Below, one piece after another: positions 7,813 to 15,779 of a DNA stretch of 64,000 bases. Position 1 is the stretch's first letter, and every line of letters begins with the position of its first letter. Made by a program: the position numbers and the translations under genes. The notes below the pieces were generated by a model. That model searched no databases, had not been told where the DNA came from, and worked only from the letters and a program-made list of their open reading frames with translations. This stretch comes from Halopelagius fulvigenes (GTDB taxonomy: Archaea > Halobacteriota > Halobacteria > Halobacteriales > Haloferacaceae), in contig NZ_JBHSXH010000009.1 in NCBI RefSeq assembly GCF_042662625.1, positions 1 through 64,000 of the forward strand, read 5' to 3'.

Positions 7813-8238
7813 TCAAAACGAGATGTGCGAACTCGAACTCGGCCCGTCGTCTCCGTCGCCGTCCTCGTCGTCGATGCCGCCCTCGTGGTCGAAGGTGTAA
7901 CTCCGGTCGTCGAGGTACACCGCTCCGTCCTCGACGGCGACTTCCACGTCCACGAGCGTCGTCCCTTCGGCCTCTCCGTTGTCGCAGTATCCCGAGCAGG
8001 TGTCGAACCCCGACCCGTGTCTCGGGCAGACGACTTCACCGTCGCGGACGGCCGCCCCGAACCCCCTGTCGAGGCGTTGCGGTTGGTGCATGCACCGGTT
8101 TATCCACGCTTCGACCCCGTCCTCGCAGGGGAGGAGAATCGCTTCGTCTCGCTCGCCGTACTCGTCTCGGACGGTGAACAGCCACGAGTCGTTCTCGTGT
8201 ACGTCCTCCACCGTCGTGAGTCGCGTTCGCTCTGACAC
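7813..8238 (-). CDS. Rieske [2Fe-2S] ferredoxin-like protein
   Basis: 141 aa. Soluble Rieske protein with cluster ligands Cys49 and His51 (RCMHQPQR) and Cys71 and His74 (VVCPRHGSGFD). This is the C-x-H...C-x2-H pattern seen in ferredoxin components of ring-hydroxylating oxygenases and in NirD-like proteins. There is no membrane anchor, unlike bc1 Rieske subunits. The last 25 residues are Asp/Ser-rich. It lies next to the ring-cleaving dioxygenase/esterase operon on the same strand, 52 bp downstream of it. Electron transfer in an oxygenase or a stress role are both possible; no oxygenase large subunit is in the window. Confidence 0.85.
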   Translation of the reverse strand: MSERTRLTTVEDVHENDSWLFTVRDEYGERDEAILLPCEDGVEAWINRCMHQPQRLDRGFGAAVRDGEVVCPRHGSGFDTCSGYCDNGEAEGTTLVDVEVAVEDGAVYLDDRSYTFDHEGGIDDEDGDGDDGPSSSSHISF

Positions 8239-8290
8239 GGTAAGGTAACGTCTCGCCCGCTGCCTAAACGTCCGGCGGCGAACTGCGGTG

Positions 8291-8944
8291 TTATCTCGCT
8301 TCGCCCGCGACGCCGCCGACTAGCCCACGCACCGCCGCCATCTGGTCGTCGCCGATGGCGTGGCCGAGTCCCGCGGACACCTCGTCGGTCACGTCGGCGT
8401 CGAGGCGTCGGAACGCCGCCGCCGACGCGCGGACCCGTTCGGGCGCGACGCGCGGGTCGTCGTCGCCGCATCCGAGGTACGTCGGCGTCCCCGCTAGCGA
8501 CCCCCCGAACTCTCGGGCCGCGGGGTCGGGTCCGAACAGACCGCCCGCGAGGACGGCGAGGCCGCCGTACCGCCGCGGGCGCGCCGCGGCGAACTCGGCG
8601 GCGACGCACGCGCCCTGCGAGAAGCCGAGGAGGACGGTCCGTTCGGGCGGCGCGCCCGCCTCCGTCGCCTCGTCGAGTGCGCGGGCGACGAGGCCGAACG
8701 CGGAGGAGAGCCACGGTTCCTTCGCCTCGGGCGGGTCGTCCATCGGACCGGGGTACCACGCCTTCCCGGACGGTTCGGGCGCGAGGTAGGCGATGCCGCG
8801 GTGGTGGAACTCCTCGGCGAGGCGCAGGAAGCGCCGCGGCGAGTCGCCTCTCCCGGGGAGCATCACCACCGCCGCCGTCGTCGCCGCCCGTGGCGCGCCG
8901 GCCACCTCTATCGGTTGGCCGTCGTGCGGGCCGCCGTCGCTCAC
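8291..8944 (-). CDS. Phospholipase/carboxylesterase family hydrolase (MhqD-like)
   Basis: 217 aa, GTG start that overlaps the stop of the upstream dioxygenase gene by 4 bp (GTGA), a strong sign of translational coupling and of this start. The alpha/beta-hydrolase core shows VVMLPGRGDS near residue 26, the nucleophile elbow GFSQG with Ser109, an acidic residue in CGDDDPRV (about 161-163) and His195 (GHAIGDDQ). In Bacillus subtilis the pair MhqE (ring-cleaving dioxygenase) and MhqD (carboxylesterase) defends against hydroquinones and quinones; this operon has the same two families in the same order. Confidence 0.83.
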   Translation of the reverse strand: MSDGGPHDGQPIEVAGAPRAATTAAVVMLPGRGDSPRRFLRLAEEFHHRGIAYLAPEPSGKAWYPGPMDDPPEAKEPWLSSAFGLVARALDEATEAGAPPERTVLLGFSQGACVAAEFAAARPRRYGGLAVLAGGLFGPDPAAREFGGSLAGTPTYLGCGDDDPRVAPERVRASAAAFRRLDADVTDEVSAGLGHAIGDDQMAAVRGLVGGVAGEAR

Positions 8945-9918
8945 CGGTTCTCCTCCGGCGAGGTGAGCGTCGGCAGTTGCGACTGGATCATCTCGCGGTC
9001 CTCCTCCAACCACGACGGCAGGCGAAGCGACGCGCCAGGGGCGTCGTCGGTCGCGTTCACGCCGAGTCCGGGCCGTTCGGTGGCGAGTTCGAAGAGCATT
9101 CCGCCGGGGTCGCGGACGTACAGCGAGTGGAAGAAGTTCCGATCTTTCACGCGCGAGACGTCGAAGTCCCGGTCCGCCAGCAACTCGCGCCACTCGTGGA
9201 GTTCGGCCTCGCCCCCGACGCCGAAGGCGACGTGGTGTATCGACCCGCGGCCCTCCCGGCCGTACGGCGCGTCGTCCAGACGGAGGTCCACGACGGACTC
9301 CCGCCCCGCCGGGAGGCGGTATCGGACGGCGTCCTCCGCCTCTGCGACGAGTTCGAACCCGAACGTCTGCAGGAGGCTCGCGGTGACGTACGGACTCGTA
9401 GAGCGCACCGAGACGCCGCGGACGCCGCGAACCGCCGCGTCGGCGGGGACGGAACCCGTCCACGAGTCGCCGCCGTCGCTCCCGTTCTCGGCGTCGTCGC
9501 CGCCTCCGATTCCGCCCGCGTCGTCCTCGACCAGTTCGATCCGGGTTCCGTCGGGGTCCGAGAGCGACAGGAGTCGTTCGCCGAAGCGTTCGCTCGGCCC
9601 CTCGGAGTCGATATCTCGCTCCGCCAGTCGATCGGCCCACGCGCCGAGCGAACCCGGCGGTACCGCGAACTGCACCGACGGGATGCCAGGCCGACCGCTT
9701 CGCCCTTCGACGTCCGCGGGGTACGCGAACGTCGTGAGGACGGTGCCGGGGCGTCCCTCACTATCGCCGAAGTAGAGGTGGTAGACGAACTTGTCCTCGA
9801 AGTTCACGGTCCGGAGGACGAACCGAAGACCGAGAACCTCGGTGTAGAAATCCACCGTCCGCTGGGGGTCGCCCGTGACGACCGAGACGTGGTGGACGCC
9901 GGGTGTGTCGGAGAGCAC
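8941..9918 (-). CDS. Ring-cleaving dioxygenase, two-domain VOC/glyoxalase fold (MhqE/MhqO-like)
   Basis: 325 aa, GTG start at 9918. Two vicinal-oxygen-chelate modules are visible: the first opens with GVHHVSVVTGD (residues 8-18), the second contains SIHHVAFGVGG and ends in the metal-ligand Glu of LFELATERPG. A Gly/Asp-rich linker joins them. Length equals the family norm of about 320. An in-frame ATG 18 codons upstream would add a basic stretch. GTG 9918 is preferred because a TTATTG box lies 26-32 bp before it, giving a leaderless mRNA. It forms an overlapping operon with the MhqD-like esterase. Likely substrate: hydroquinone- or catechol-type aromatics. Confidence 0.82.
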   Translation of the reverse strand: MLSDTPGVHHVSVVTGDPQRTVDFYTEVLGLRFVLRTVNFEDKFVYHLYFGDSEGRPGTVLTTFAYPADVEGRSGRPGIPSVQFAVPPGSLGAWADRLAERDIDSEGPSERFGERLLSLSDPDGTRIELVEDDAGGIGGGDDAENGSDGGDSWTGSVPADAAVRGVRGVSVRSTSPYVTASLLQTFGFELVAEAEDAVRYRLPAGRESVVDLRLDDAPYGREGRGSIHHVAFGVGGEAELHEWRELLADRDFDVSRVKDRNFFHSLYVRDPGGMLFELATERPGLGVNATDDAPGASLRLPSWLEEDREMIQSQLPTLTSPEENR

Positions 9919-10091
9919 TCTCGGAACGTACGCCCCGGCGCGCAATAAGCCCGTTCGGGGCGTCGGCGTCACCCGCGGACGCGAGCGTAACCGGCGTCCG
10001 CGAGGGGGACTGCATCCGGCGATTACACCGATGTCACCGGGTGGCGTCCGCGTCCGCGAGTCCTTATCCGCACCGGCGAAGAATGAGAGGT
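9919..10091. promoter_or_regulatory. Divergent promoter between the two VOC genes
   Basis: The minus-strand TATA-like element (RC of AATAAGC, 9944-9950) is about 28 bp before GTG 9918. The plus-strand element CCTTATCC (10062-10069) is about 27 bp before ATG 10092. Both predict leaderless transcripts, so two related VOC genes share a single control region. Confidence 0.6.
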
Positions 10092-10709
10092 ATGAGCGAC
10101 GACGCGCCGCCGGTGACGGCGGAGTACCCCGATAGCGCCTTCCGAACCACCGGCACGGACCACATCACCGTCTGGGGGAGCAACGAGGCGGACACCCTCG
10201 CGTTCTACCGCGACCTGCTGGGGATGCGGCTTGTCCTCCGGCAACCGAACCTCGACGACCCCTCCCAGACGCACCTGTTCTTCGACACCGGCGACGGCCG
10301 CATCCTGACGTTCTTCGTCGGCGACCGGCCGTCGAACCCCCGCGGCCAACGCGGCACCGTCGGCGCGGTGCACCACCTCTGTTTCGGCGTGGACCCCGAA
10401 CGATACGAGGAGGTGATGGAGGCGTTAGACGAGGCCGGCCGCGGGTACAACGTCTTCGACCGGGGAATCTTCCACTCCATCTACACGCAGGACAACAACG
10501 GCCTCGTCATCGAACTCTCGACGGACAAGTACGACATCCCCGACGACCGGCGCGCGGACGTCCTCGCCACCGCGCAACGACTCCGCGAGGAAGACGGCGC
10601 GGACTACGCGAAGGACGAACACCTCGCGGCCGCCCTCGAAGAACTCGGCTTGGACGCCACGCCGTACGACCTGCCGGACGCCGACGCCGGCGTCGGCGGC
10701 GTCGAGTGA
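10092..10709 (+). CDS. VOC (glyoxalase/dioxygenase superfamily) protein
   Basis: 205 aa. A single vicinal-oxygen-chelate module: TGTDHITVWG near residue 22 carries the first metal His, GAVHHLCFG near 94 the second, and LVIELSTD near 139 the Glu. A helical C-terminal tail of about 55 residues follows. It resembles the C-terminal or N-terminal half of ring-cleaving dioxygenases and diverges from one, so a related aromatic or electrophile function is plausible. An ATG three codons upstream (10083) is also possible; 10092 fits the TATA spacing better. It is convergent with the aldehyde dehydrogenase. Confidence 0.78.
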   Translation: MSDDAPPVTAEYPDSAFRTTGTDHITVWGSNEADTLAFYRDLLGMRLVLRQPNLDDPSQTHLFFDTGDGRILTFFVGDRPSNPRGQRGTVGAVHHLCFGVDPERYEEVMEALDEAGRGYNVFDRGIFHSIYTQDNNGLVIELSTDKYDIPDDRRADVLATAQRLREEDGADYAKDEHLAAALEELGLDATPYDLPDADAGVGGVE

Positions 10710-10742
10710 GGGCGCGGCGCTTCCGCCTCCGACCCGCCCGCT

Positions 10743-12230
10743 TCAGAACGGGTAGTCTCTGGGCTCTCGCTGGAGCGATATCCACTTCGTCTCGGTGACT
10801 TCGTGGAGCATCGTCTCGCTGTTGTACCCACCCATCCCCGAGGCGGCGGTACCGCTGAAGGGGATGTGCGCCTCGTCGTTGATGGGCTGGTCGTCGATGT
10901 GGACGTGGCCCGTCTGCATCCGGTCTGCGATGTCCATCGCCGTGTCGAAGTCGCCGGCGTGGACGGACCCCGAGAGGCCGTACTCGGTTCCGTTGGCGAT
11001 TTCGACCGCCTCGTCCACGTCCGAGAAGGGGATGACCGGCGCGATGGGGCCGAAGTGCTCGTTACACGCGGCGGGCATGTCGTTGGTCACGCCCGACAGC
11101 ACCGTCGGTTCGACGACGAGGGAGTCGTCCACGTCGTCTAACTCCGCGATTCCGCCGCCGGTTTCCAGCGTCGCGCCCGCGTCCACCGTCTCCTCGACGT
11201 ACCCGAGCATCTCGTCGCGTTGGGACTCGGAGATGATGGGGCCGACGATGGTGTCCTCGTCGTGGGCGCTTCCGACCGTGAGTTCCTCGGCGCGTTCGGT
11301 CAGCCTCTCGACGTACTCGTCGTAGACGTCCTCGTGAACCACGTGGCGGTTGATGGAGATGCACACCTGCCCCTGGTGGACGAACGACCCGAACACCGCG
11401 CCGTCGATGGCGCGGTCCAGGTCGGCGTCGTCGGTGACGACGTGGGCGTTGTTGCCGCCGAGTTCCATCGCCTGCACCGCGAGGTTCCCCGCGGCGGTGG
11501 CGGCCACCTGTCGGCCGACGGGCGTCGAACCGGTGAACGCCACCATGTCGCTCTCGGGGTGGCCGGCGACGGCGTCGCCGATGTCGGACCCGTGGCCGGT
11601 GACGACGTTGAGGACGCCTTCGGGGAGGCCCGCCTCCTCGAACAGTTTCGCCAAGAGGAGGCCGCCCACGATGGGCGTGTTCGTCGCCGGCTTGATCACC
11701 ACCGCGTTCCCGGTGGCGATGGCGGGCGCGACGGCGCGCATCGAGAGGTTGAGCGGGAAGTTCCACGGCGAGATGACCGTGACGACGCCCTTCGGGATTC
11801 GCTTGACGATGTTCTCCTTGCCTGGGACGTTCGACTGGGCGTGTTCGCCCTTCATCCGGACGGGGAGCGTCGCCGCCTCGCCGAGGTGGTCGGAGGCGAT
11901 TTGGACGGACGTCTCGCCCATGATCTTCCCGCCGCCCGCCTCGTACTCCAGCAGCTCGATGACCTCCTCGCGGTTCTCCTGCAGGACGCCGAGCGCATCC
12001 TGGACGACCCGTTGCCGTCGGGCGGGCGGTGCGTCCGCCCACTCCTTCTGCGCCTCGGCGGCCGCCTCGTAGGCGGCGTCCACGTCGGCTTCTACGCCCG
12101 CGGGGACGCGCGCGAACGCCTCGCGCGTTGAGGGGTCCTCGTTCTCTATCGTCTCCTCGCCCGCCGAGTCGGTCCACGATCCGTCGATGTACAGCGAGTT
12201 CCAGTCGGCGTCTACCGAGATGTCTACCAT
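10743..12230 (-). CDS. Aldehyde dehydrogenase, NAD(P)-dependent
   Basis: 495 aa. Complete ALDH: PWNFP with Asn157, Lys180 in VVIKPA, GSTPVG near residue 234, catalytic-base Glu256 in MELGGNN, and nucleophile Cys290 in GQVCISINR. It oxidises an aldehyde to the acid; the closest subfamily by motif is the aromatic/aliphatic (salicylaldehyde-, benzaldehyde-type) group. A Shine-Dalgarno-like GAGGAG lies 6-12 bp before the ATG, so unlike its neighbours this mRNA has a leader. A 15-bp palindrome in the upstream region may be an operator. It would complete the alcohol-aldehyde-acid path started by the alcohol dehydrogenase at 4069-5109. Confidence 0.9.
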   Translation of the reverse strand: MVDISVDADWNSLYIDGSWTDSAGEETIENEDPSTREAFARVPAGVEADVDAAYEAAAEAQKEWADAPPARRQRVVQDALGVLQENREEVIELLEYEAGGGKIMGETSVQIASDHLGEAATLPVRMKGEHAQSNVPGKENIVKRIPKGVVTVISPWNFPLNLSMRAVAPAIATGNAVVIKPATNTPIVGGLLLAKLFEEAGLPEGVLNVVTGHGSDIGDAVAGHPESDMVAFTGSTPVGRQVAATAAGNLAVQAMELGGNNAHVVTDDADLDRAIDGAVFGSFVHQGQVCISINRHVVHEDVYDEYVERLTERAEELTVGSAHDEDTIVGPIISESQRDEMLGYVEETVDAGATLETGGGIAELDDVDDSLVVEPTVLSGVTNDMPAACNEHFGPIAPVIPFSDVDEAVEIANGTEYGLSGSVHAGDFDTAMDIADRMQTGHVHIDDQPINDEAHIPFSGTAASGMGGYNSETMLHEVTETKWISLQREPRDYPF

Positions 12231-12276
12231 GTGGACTCCTCACTACGTCCTCCGCGACCAAAGCCGAGCGACCAAT

Positions 12277-12291
12277 GCGAGGAAACCTCGC
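12277..12291. promoter_or_regulatory. Palindrome upstream of the aldehyde dehydrogenase gene, candidate operator
   Basis: GCGAGG-aaa-CCTCGC is a perfect 6-bp inverted repeat 47-61 bp before the aldehyde dehydrogenase start, near the expected transcription start. It could be a repressor site or a leader hairpin. Confidence 0.4.
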
Positions 12292-12297
12292 TTACCG

Positions 12298-12651
12298 ATA
12301 GACTTAGATCAGCCCGTGTTCGGCCACCGCTCCTATCCGATCCCGGACCGTTCGGGCGCTCTCCGTCCGACCCGTACGCCGAATCCGACCAGCGGTTTCC
12401 GGCCGAAACGTTGCGCTGCGTACGCACGCGGGACTCTCTTTCGGTGTGGTGACGGCGGTGTCACCCGGTTACCCTCGTGCCAAGGAATAGATAAGTAGCG
12501 GTAGTTCGTACCGAACGTACGCACGGACGGAGCGCGGAACTCGCCGACTCGACGCCCGGTACGGCTCCCTTTGCGGCCCTCGACACCGGGTCGCTCGGCG
12601 GTGACGTCCGTCCTTCGACTGGCTCTCTCAAGGAGACACGTTTCAACCGCC
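12298..12651. other. Intergenic region, no gene seen
   Basis: This 354-bp gap between the aldehyde dehydrogenase and the HTH gene has open frames on both strands, but their translations are Arg/Pro/Ser-rich with no family resemblance. An AT-rich ATAGATAAGTAG run at 12487-12498 may be the promoter of the HTH gene, and AAGGAG at 12631-12636 a weak ribosome site. Confidence 0.4.
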
Positions 12652-12897
12652 ATGGCTCACACGACATCGAACGCGAACGGTTTCGGCGACTTGACCCCGA
12701 GTGCGAAGCTCGCGTACGTTCTGCTCCAACGGGAGTCGCCGCTGACTCAGAGCGAACTCGTCGAACGGACGCAGCTGTCGGCCCGAACCGTCCGAAACGC
12801 CCTCGACCAGTTGGAACGAGCCGACCTGGTGAGCAAGGACATCTGCCTCCACGACGCCAGAAAGCGGGTGTATTCCACGACGGCGAACGCGGAGTGA
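12652..12897 (+). CDS. Small winged-helix (MarR/TrmB-like) DNA-binding protein
   Basis: 81 aa, almost only one winged-helix domain. LTPSAKLAYVLLQRE is helix 1, then PLTQSELVERTQLSARTVRNALDQLERADLV gives the helix-turn-helix (residues about 36-66), and a short wing RKRVYSTTA closes it. No ligand or dimerisation domain is present, so it is a minimal regulator. An in-frame extension upstream reads Arg/Ser-rich and is not favoured. Its target is unknown; the nearest operons are the aldehyde dehydrogenase (divergent) and the IclR gene cluster. Confidence 0.78.
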   Translation: MAHTTSNANGFGDLTPSAKLAYVLLQRESPLTQSELVERTQLSARTVRNALDQLERADLVSKDICLHDARKRVYSTTANAE

Positions 12898-13442
12898 CGC
12901 TCCCGCCGAGGGCTCCCATCTGCCTCTGCGACGCCGACTGAGCGTTCGCTGTTCACACTCGATATTAAAGTAGTAGGTATAATTAATTTTATTTGTGATG
13001 GATGGCCATCTATTCAGACACGAGTGAGAGTAGAGGCGATGAAATGAACCTATACGCGATATTCGGTTATTAATACCGAGGATAATTTTCGTGCCGCAGA
13101 CGAGATGGGTTGAGTCTAGTCGGCCGATATCAGGCGAGATGCTGGGTATAAGCCCGGCATCGACAGAGATGGCTAGAACGGTAGTCACAATATTAATTGC
13201 ACAATGTGGCGGTTGGGATCGGCTGTGGAGGAGACGAGAGGCCGAATCCGCCGGCGGACGGTCCCGCGTCGCCGCCGTGGCCGTTACAGGATTACGAGTG
13301 TAACGGCGACCCACCTCCGACGGTGTCCGGGATAGCCGGACGGATGCCGGTCGAACGCTCGGTCTGATTCGAGAAAACGGACGTGAGAGGTGATGAGAGC
13401 GGAGACGAACGCATCAGCCGGGCCGTCCGGTAATACCGACCG
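12898..13442. other. AT-rich intergenic region with a GC hairpin
   Basis: 545 bp without a convincing gene. GC drops sharply from 12955 to about 13210. Inside, GATGCTGGG (13138-13146) pairs with CCCGGCATC (13153-13161) around loop TATAAG, a strong stem in AT-rich surroundings. CGGTTATTAATACCGA (about 13062-13077) is a second dyad. TATA-like runs exist on both strands. It could hold a small RNA, a long leader, or foreign debris. Confidence 0.4.
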
Positions 13443-14207
13443 CTACGAGTACGTCATGTTGACTTCGATGACGTTGGCCGCGCTTTTGACGCTCCGGGGG
13501 ATGTCGTCCTGGTAACGTTCGTCGTTCATCCGACTCATCGGACCGGAGACGCTGACAGCGCCGAGAACCTCGTCGCTCTGACTCAGCACCGGCGCGGCGA
13601 TGCACCGCATCCCGGCGACGCGTTCCTCGTCGTCCGTCGCGTACCCCCGTTCTCTCACCTCCGCCAGTTCCTCGAACAGGACGTCGGGGTCGGTGACCGT
13701 CTTCTCGGTGACTTTCGGCATCCCGTGTTCCTCGATAATCTCCTCCACCTCGCTCCGCGGCATGTGCGCGAGAATCGTCTTTCCGAGCGCCGTCGTCTGG
13801 AGGGGGACGCGCATCCCGGGTCTGGTGTCGAGGGTGACGGCGTCCTCGCCTTTCGCCTTGTAGAGGAAGACGCCGAGGCCGTGTTCCTCTATCATCAGGT
13901 TCGCGTGTTCGCCCGTCTCCTCGGCGAGTCGCTTGACGACCGGACGCGCCACGCGGTACACCTTCATGTTCTCGCGGGCGTACCCCCCGTACTCGAGGAA
14001 CCGCGCGCCGATTCGGTACCCCTCCGCCTCCTTGACGACGAAGTCCAGTTCCTCCAACGTGCTCAGGTGGTCGTGGGCCGTGCTCTTCGGCACGCCCACG
14101 CGGTCTGCGACTTCGGCGACGCTCGGGTGGTCGAGCTCCTGCAACGCGTCGACGACGGCGAACATCGTCCCCGCGGATTTCACCCGGAGTCGGTCTGTCG
14201 TGGCCAT
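13443..14207 (-). CDS. IclR-family transcriptional regulator
   Basis: 254 aa, normal family length. The N-terminal winged helix (residues about 8-70) reads AGTMFAVVDALQELDHPSVAEVADRVGVPKSTAHDHLSTLE. The C-terminal effector domain has the IclR signature around EVRERGYATDDEERVAGMRCIAAPV. Haloarchaeal IclR proteins often control sugar-acid catabolism, some as activators. The gene lies beside the deoxysugar cluster on the same strand as the lactonase. Its own promoter contains the word CCAAACATTTATGC (14232-14245), similar to words before adh (5138-5152) and the dehydratase gene (16922-16936), hinting at autoregulation and a shared regulon. Confidence 0.9.
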   Translation of the reverse strand: MATTDRLRVKSAGTMFAVVDALQELDHPSVAEVADRVGVPKSTAHDHLSTLEELDFVVKEAEGYRIGARFLEYGGYARENMKVYRVARPVVKRLAEETGEHANLMIEEHGLGVFLYKAKGEDAVTLDTRPGMRVPLQTTALGKTILAHMPRSEVEEIIEEHGMPKVTEKTVTDPDVLFEELAEVRERGYATDDEERVAGMRCIAAPVLSQSDEVLGAVSVSGPMSRMNDERYQDDIPRSVKSAANVIEVNMTYS

Positions 14208-14231
14208 GACTGAGATATGTTGACAGTGAGG

Positions 14232-14245
14232 GCATAAATGTTTGG
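14232..14245 (-). promoter_or_regulatory. IclR-gene promoter with AAACATTTAT word
   Basis: On the minus strand CCAAACATTTATGC is centred about 30 bp before the IclR start, so it acts as TATA plus upstream element of a leaderless gene. Very similar words occur at 5138-5152 (minus), 16922-16936 (plus) and, weaker, 16868-16883 (minus). Confidence 0.5.
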
Positions 14246-14398
14246 CAGTATCGGACGGGGGATTTCGGGGACAACCACTCTCGTCGGGTCGTTCGACCGC
14301 CCTGCGTCGCCTTCTGCGGTGTTATCCGCTCTCGGGTAATACCGGACGGAAACCGCGTCTCCGGAGGGAGACGACGCGCCGCCACAGTTTACTTCTCC

Positions 14399-14516
14399 AG
14401 CCCTCGAACGAGTCCGAACACGTCTACCTCTTCGGAGGGAGACTGAACGACTCATCAAGGGCCGCCTCGACGCCGAGACGAGCGATACGGACAGCGCAGA
14501 AGAGGTGACGGTCTGA
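14399..14516 (+). pseudogene. Possible 3' remnant of a sugar ABC-transporter ATPase gene
   Basis: Around 14405-14440 one plus-strand frame reads SNESEHVYLFGG, like the end of MalK/UgpC-type ATPases (pEhVhLFD). After a frame change the sequence ends TERLIKGRLDAETSDTDSAEEVTV-stop, an acidic tail typical of haloarchaeal proteins, with the stop touching the convergent lactonase gene. No ATPase body is present upstream. The rest of 14208-14398 shows no gene. I infer a deleted transporter gene; evidence is short. Confidence 0.35.
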
Positions 14517-15383
14517 CTACTTCGTCGCTCGTTCGAAGGCCCGTCCGGTGAGCCACTTCCTGTCCTTGTCGCTGAGTCCGTCCACCCGTTCTAACCACGT
14601 TAGACACTCCTCGTACGTCGCTTCGTCGCTGACGTTCGGATAGTCCGCGCCCCAGACGAGGCGTTCCCTGCCGAACCGTTCGAGAAGCCACCGCAGGTGG
14701 TCGTGCATATCCTCGTAGGGAAACGACTCCTCCGACCGGTGTTGAACCTCCGACACCTTCGCGTAGACGGTGTCGTACTCCGCGAGCTCGGCGTACCGCG
14801 CAAACGCCGACTCGTCGGGGGACTCGTTCGGGTCGGCGTGCGAGAAGTGGTCTATCAGGTACGTCAATTCGGGGTACGCCTCGACGAGTTCGACCACTTG
14901 GTCGAGTTGCTCGACGTGGGCGAGTATCTGCACCGCGGCGTCCGTCTCGCGGGCGGCCTCCCAAAACGCCGTCTCCTCTCGGGCCTCCCGAAGCCACTCG
15001 ACGGAGGGGTCGAACGTCTCCCACATCCGGTCGTACGGGCAGATCGCGCCGAGTCGGAAGCCGAGTATCCCGTCGTTCGACATCAGGTCCCGCAGTCTCT
15101 CGGCCGCGCCGTCGGCGAACTGGTCCACCATCACGATACCGCTGAGGCGGTCGTACTCCGTCGCCGCCTTCACGGTGTACCAGTTGTCCGTCCACTCGCA
15201 GATGGGGTAGCCGACGACGACGGCTTCGTCCACGCCCGCCTCGTCCATGTCGTCGAGCAACTTCTCGGCGGTGTATACGGCGTCCACGTCGAACGTCTCC
15301 ACGAGGTCCACGATGTCGCCGTTCACCCACGGGTGGTCGCGACTCGGATGCCCCCACGCGTGCGTGTGGCTGTCTATGACCAT
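14517..15383 (-). CDS. TIM-barrel sugar-lactone hydrolase (COG3618-type amidohydrolase)
   Basis: 288 aa. The metal motif HTHAWG follows MVIDS at the start; later landmarks are ILAHVEQLDQV, LIDHFSHADP and VWGADYPN with the catalytic Asp. The family includes L-fuconolactonase and L-rhamnono-lactonase, which open the lactone made by the sugar dehydrogenase. The context (mutarotase, dehydrogenase, rhamnonate-type dehydratase) fits that role. A 77-codon in-frame extension upstream is rejected: a TAAATTATT box at 15411-15419 sits at leaderless spacing from ATG 15383. It diverges from the mutarotase gene. Confidence 0.82.
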   Translation of the reverse strand: MVIDSHTHAWGHPSRDHPWVNGDIVDLVETFDVDAVYTAEKLLDDMDEAGVDEAVVVGYPICEWTDNWYTVKAATEYDRLSGIVMVDQFADGAAERLRDLMSNDGILGFRLGAICPYDRMWETFDPSVEWLREAREETAFWEAARETDAAVQILAHVEQLDQVVELVEAYPELTYLIDHFSHADPNESPDESAFARYAELAEYDTVYAKVSEVQHRSEESFPYEDMHDHLRWLLERFGRERLVWGADYPNVSDEATYEECLTWLERVDGLSDKDRKWLTGRAFERATK

Positions 15384-15461
15384 CGTTCGAGGGAACACTC
15401 CGGCGTCCCATAAATTATTCCTCGGCGAAATCGATTTGTAGGGGTCGGGCGATGTGATATC

Positions 15462-15767
15462 ATGGAGCGCATCGCGTTTCACCTGGAGATAGCGGATGGG
15501 AAGCGAGAAGCGTACCGAGAGAAACACCGGAACGTCCCCGAGGCGTTGGAGGAGGCGTACCTCACCTCCGGCGCGGGTCTGGAGGCGTACAGCGTCTTCG
15601 AGAAGGACGGCCACGTCTTCGGCTACATGGAGCTCGAAGACAGAGAGACGATTCGACGGGTGATGGAGTCGAGCAAGGCCCAGTCGGACTGGAACGAGGT
15701 GATGGACCCCATCCTCGAAGACGGCGAGGACGACATCTGGATGGACGAGGTGTACCGGATGAAGTAG
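15462..15767 (+). CDS. rhaM: L-rhamnose mutarotase family protein
   Basis: 101 aa, the full length of the family. It interconverts alpha and beta anomers of L-rhamnose (or a similar 6-deoxyhexose) so the dehydrogenase sees the right form. Typical features: AFHLEIADGKREAYREKH near the start with the active-site His, a GYMELED strand, and the closing WMDEVYRMK, the family's usual ending. It lies between the divergent lactonase gene and the convergent dehydrogenase gene, inside the deoxysugar cluster. Confidence 0.88.
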   Translation: MERIAFHLEIADGKREAYREKHRNVPEALEEAYLTSGAGLEAYSVFEKDGHVFGYMELEDRETIRRVMESSKAQSDWNEVMDPILEDGEDDIWMDEVYRMK

Positions 15768-15779
15768 GTGCGGCGCGGG

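Noticed and set aside
12643..13314. Minus-strand frame of 223 codons across the AT-rich gap and the HTH gene
   Set aside because: It overlaps the HTH gene antisense, and the AT-rich part gives a mixed hydrophilic translation without domains.
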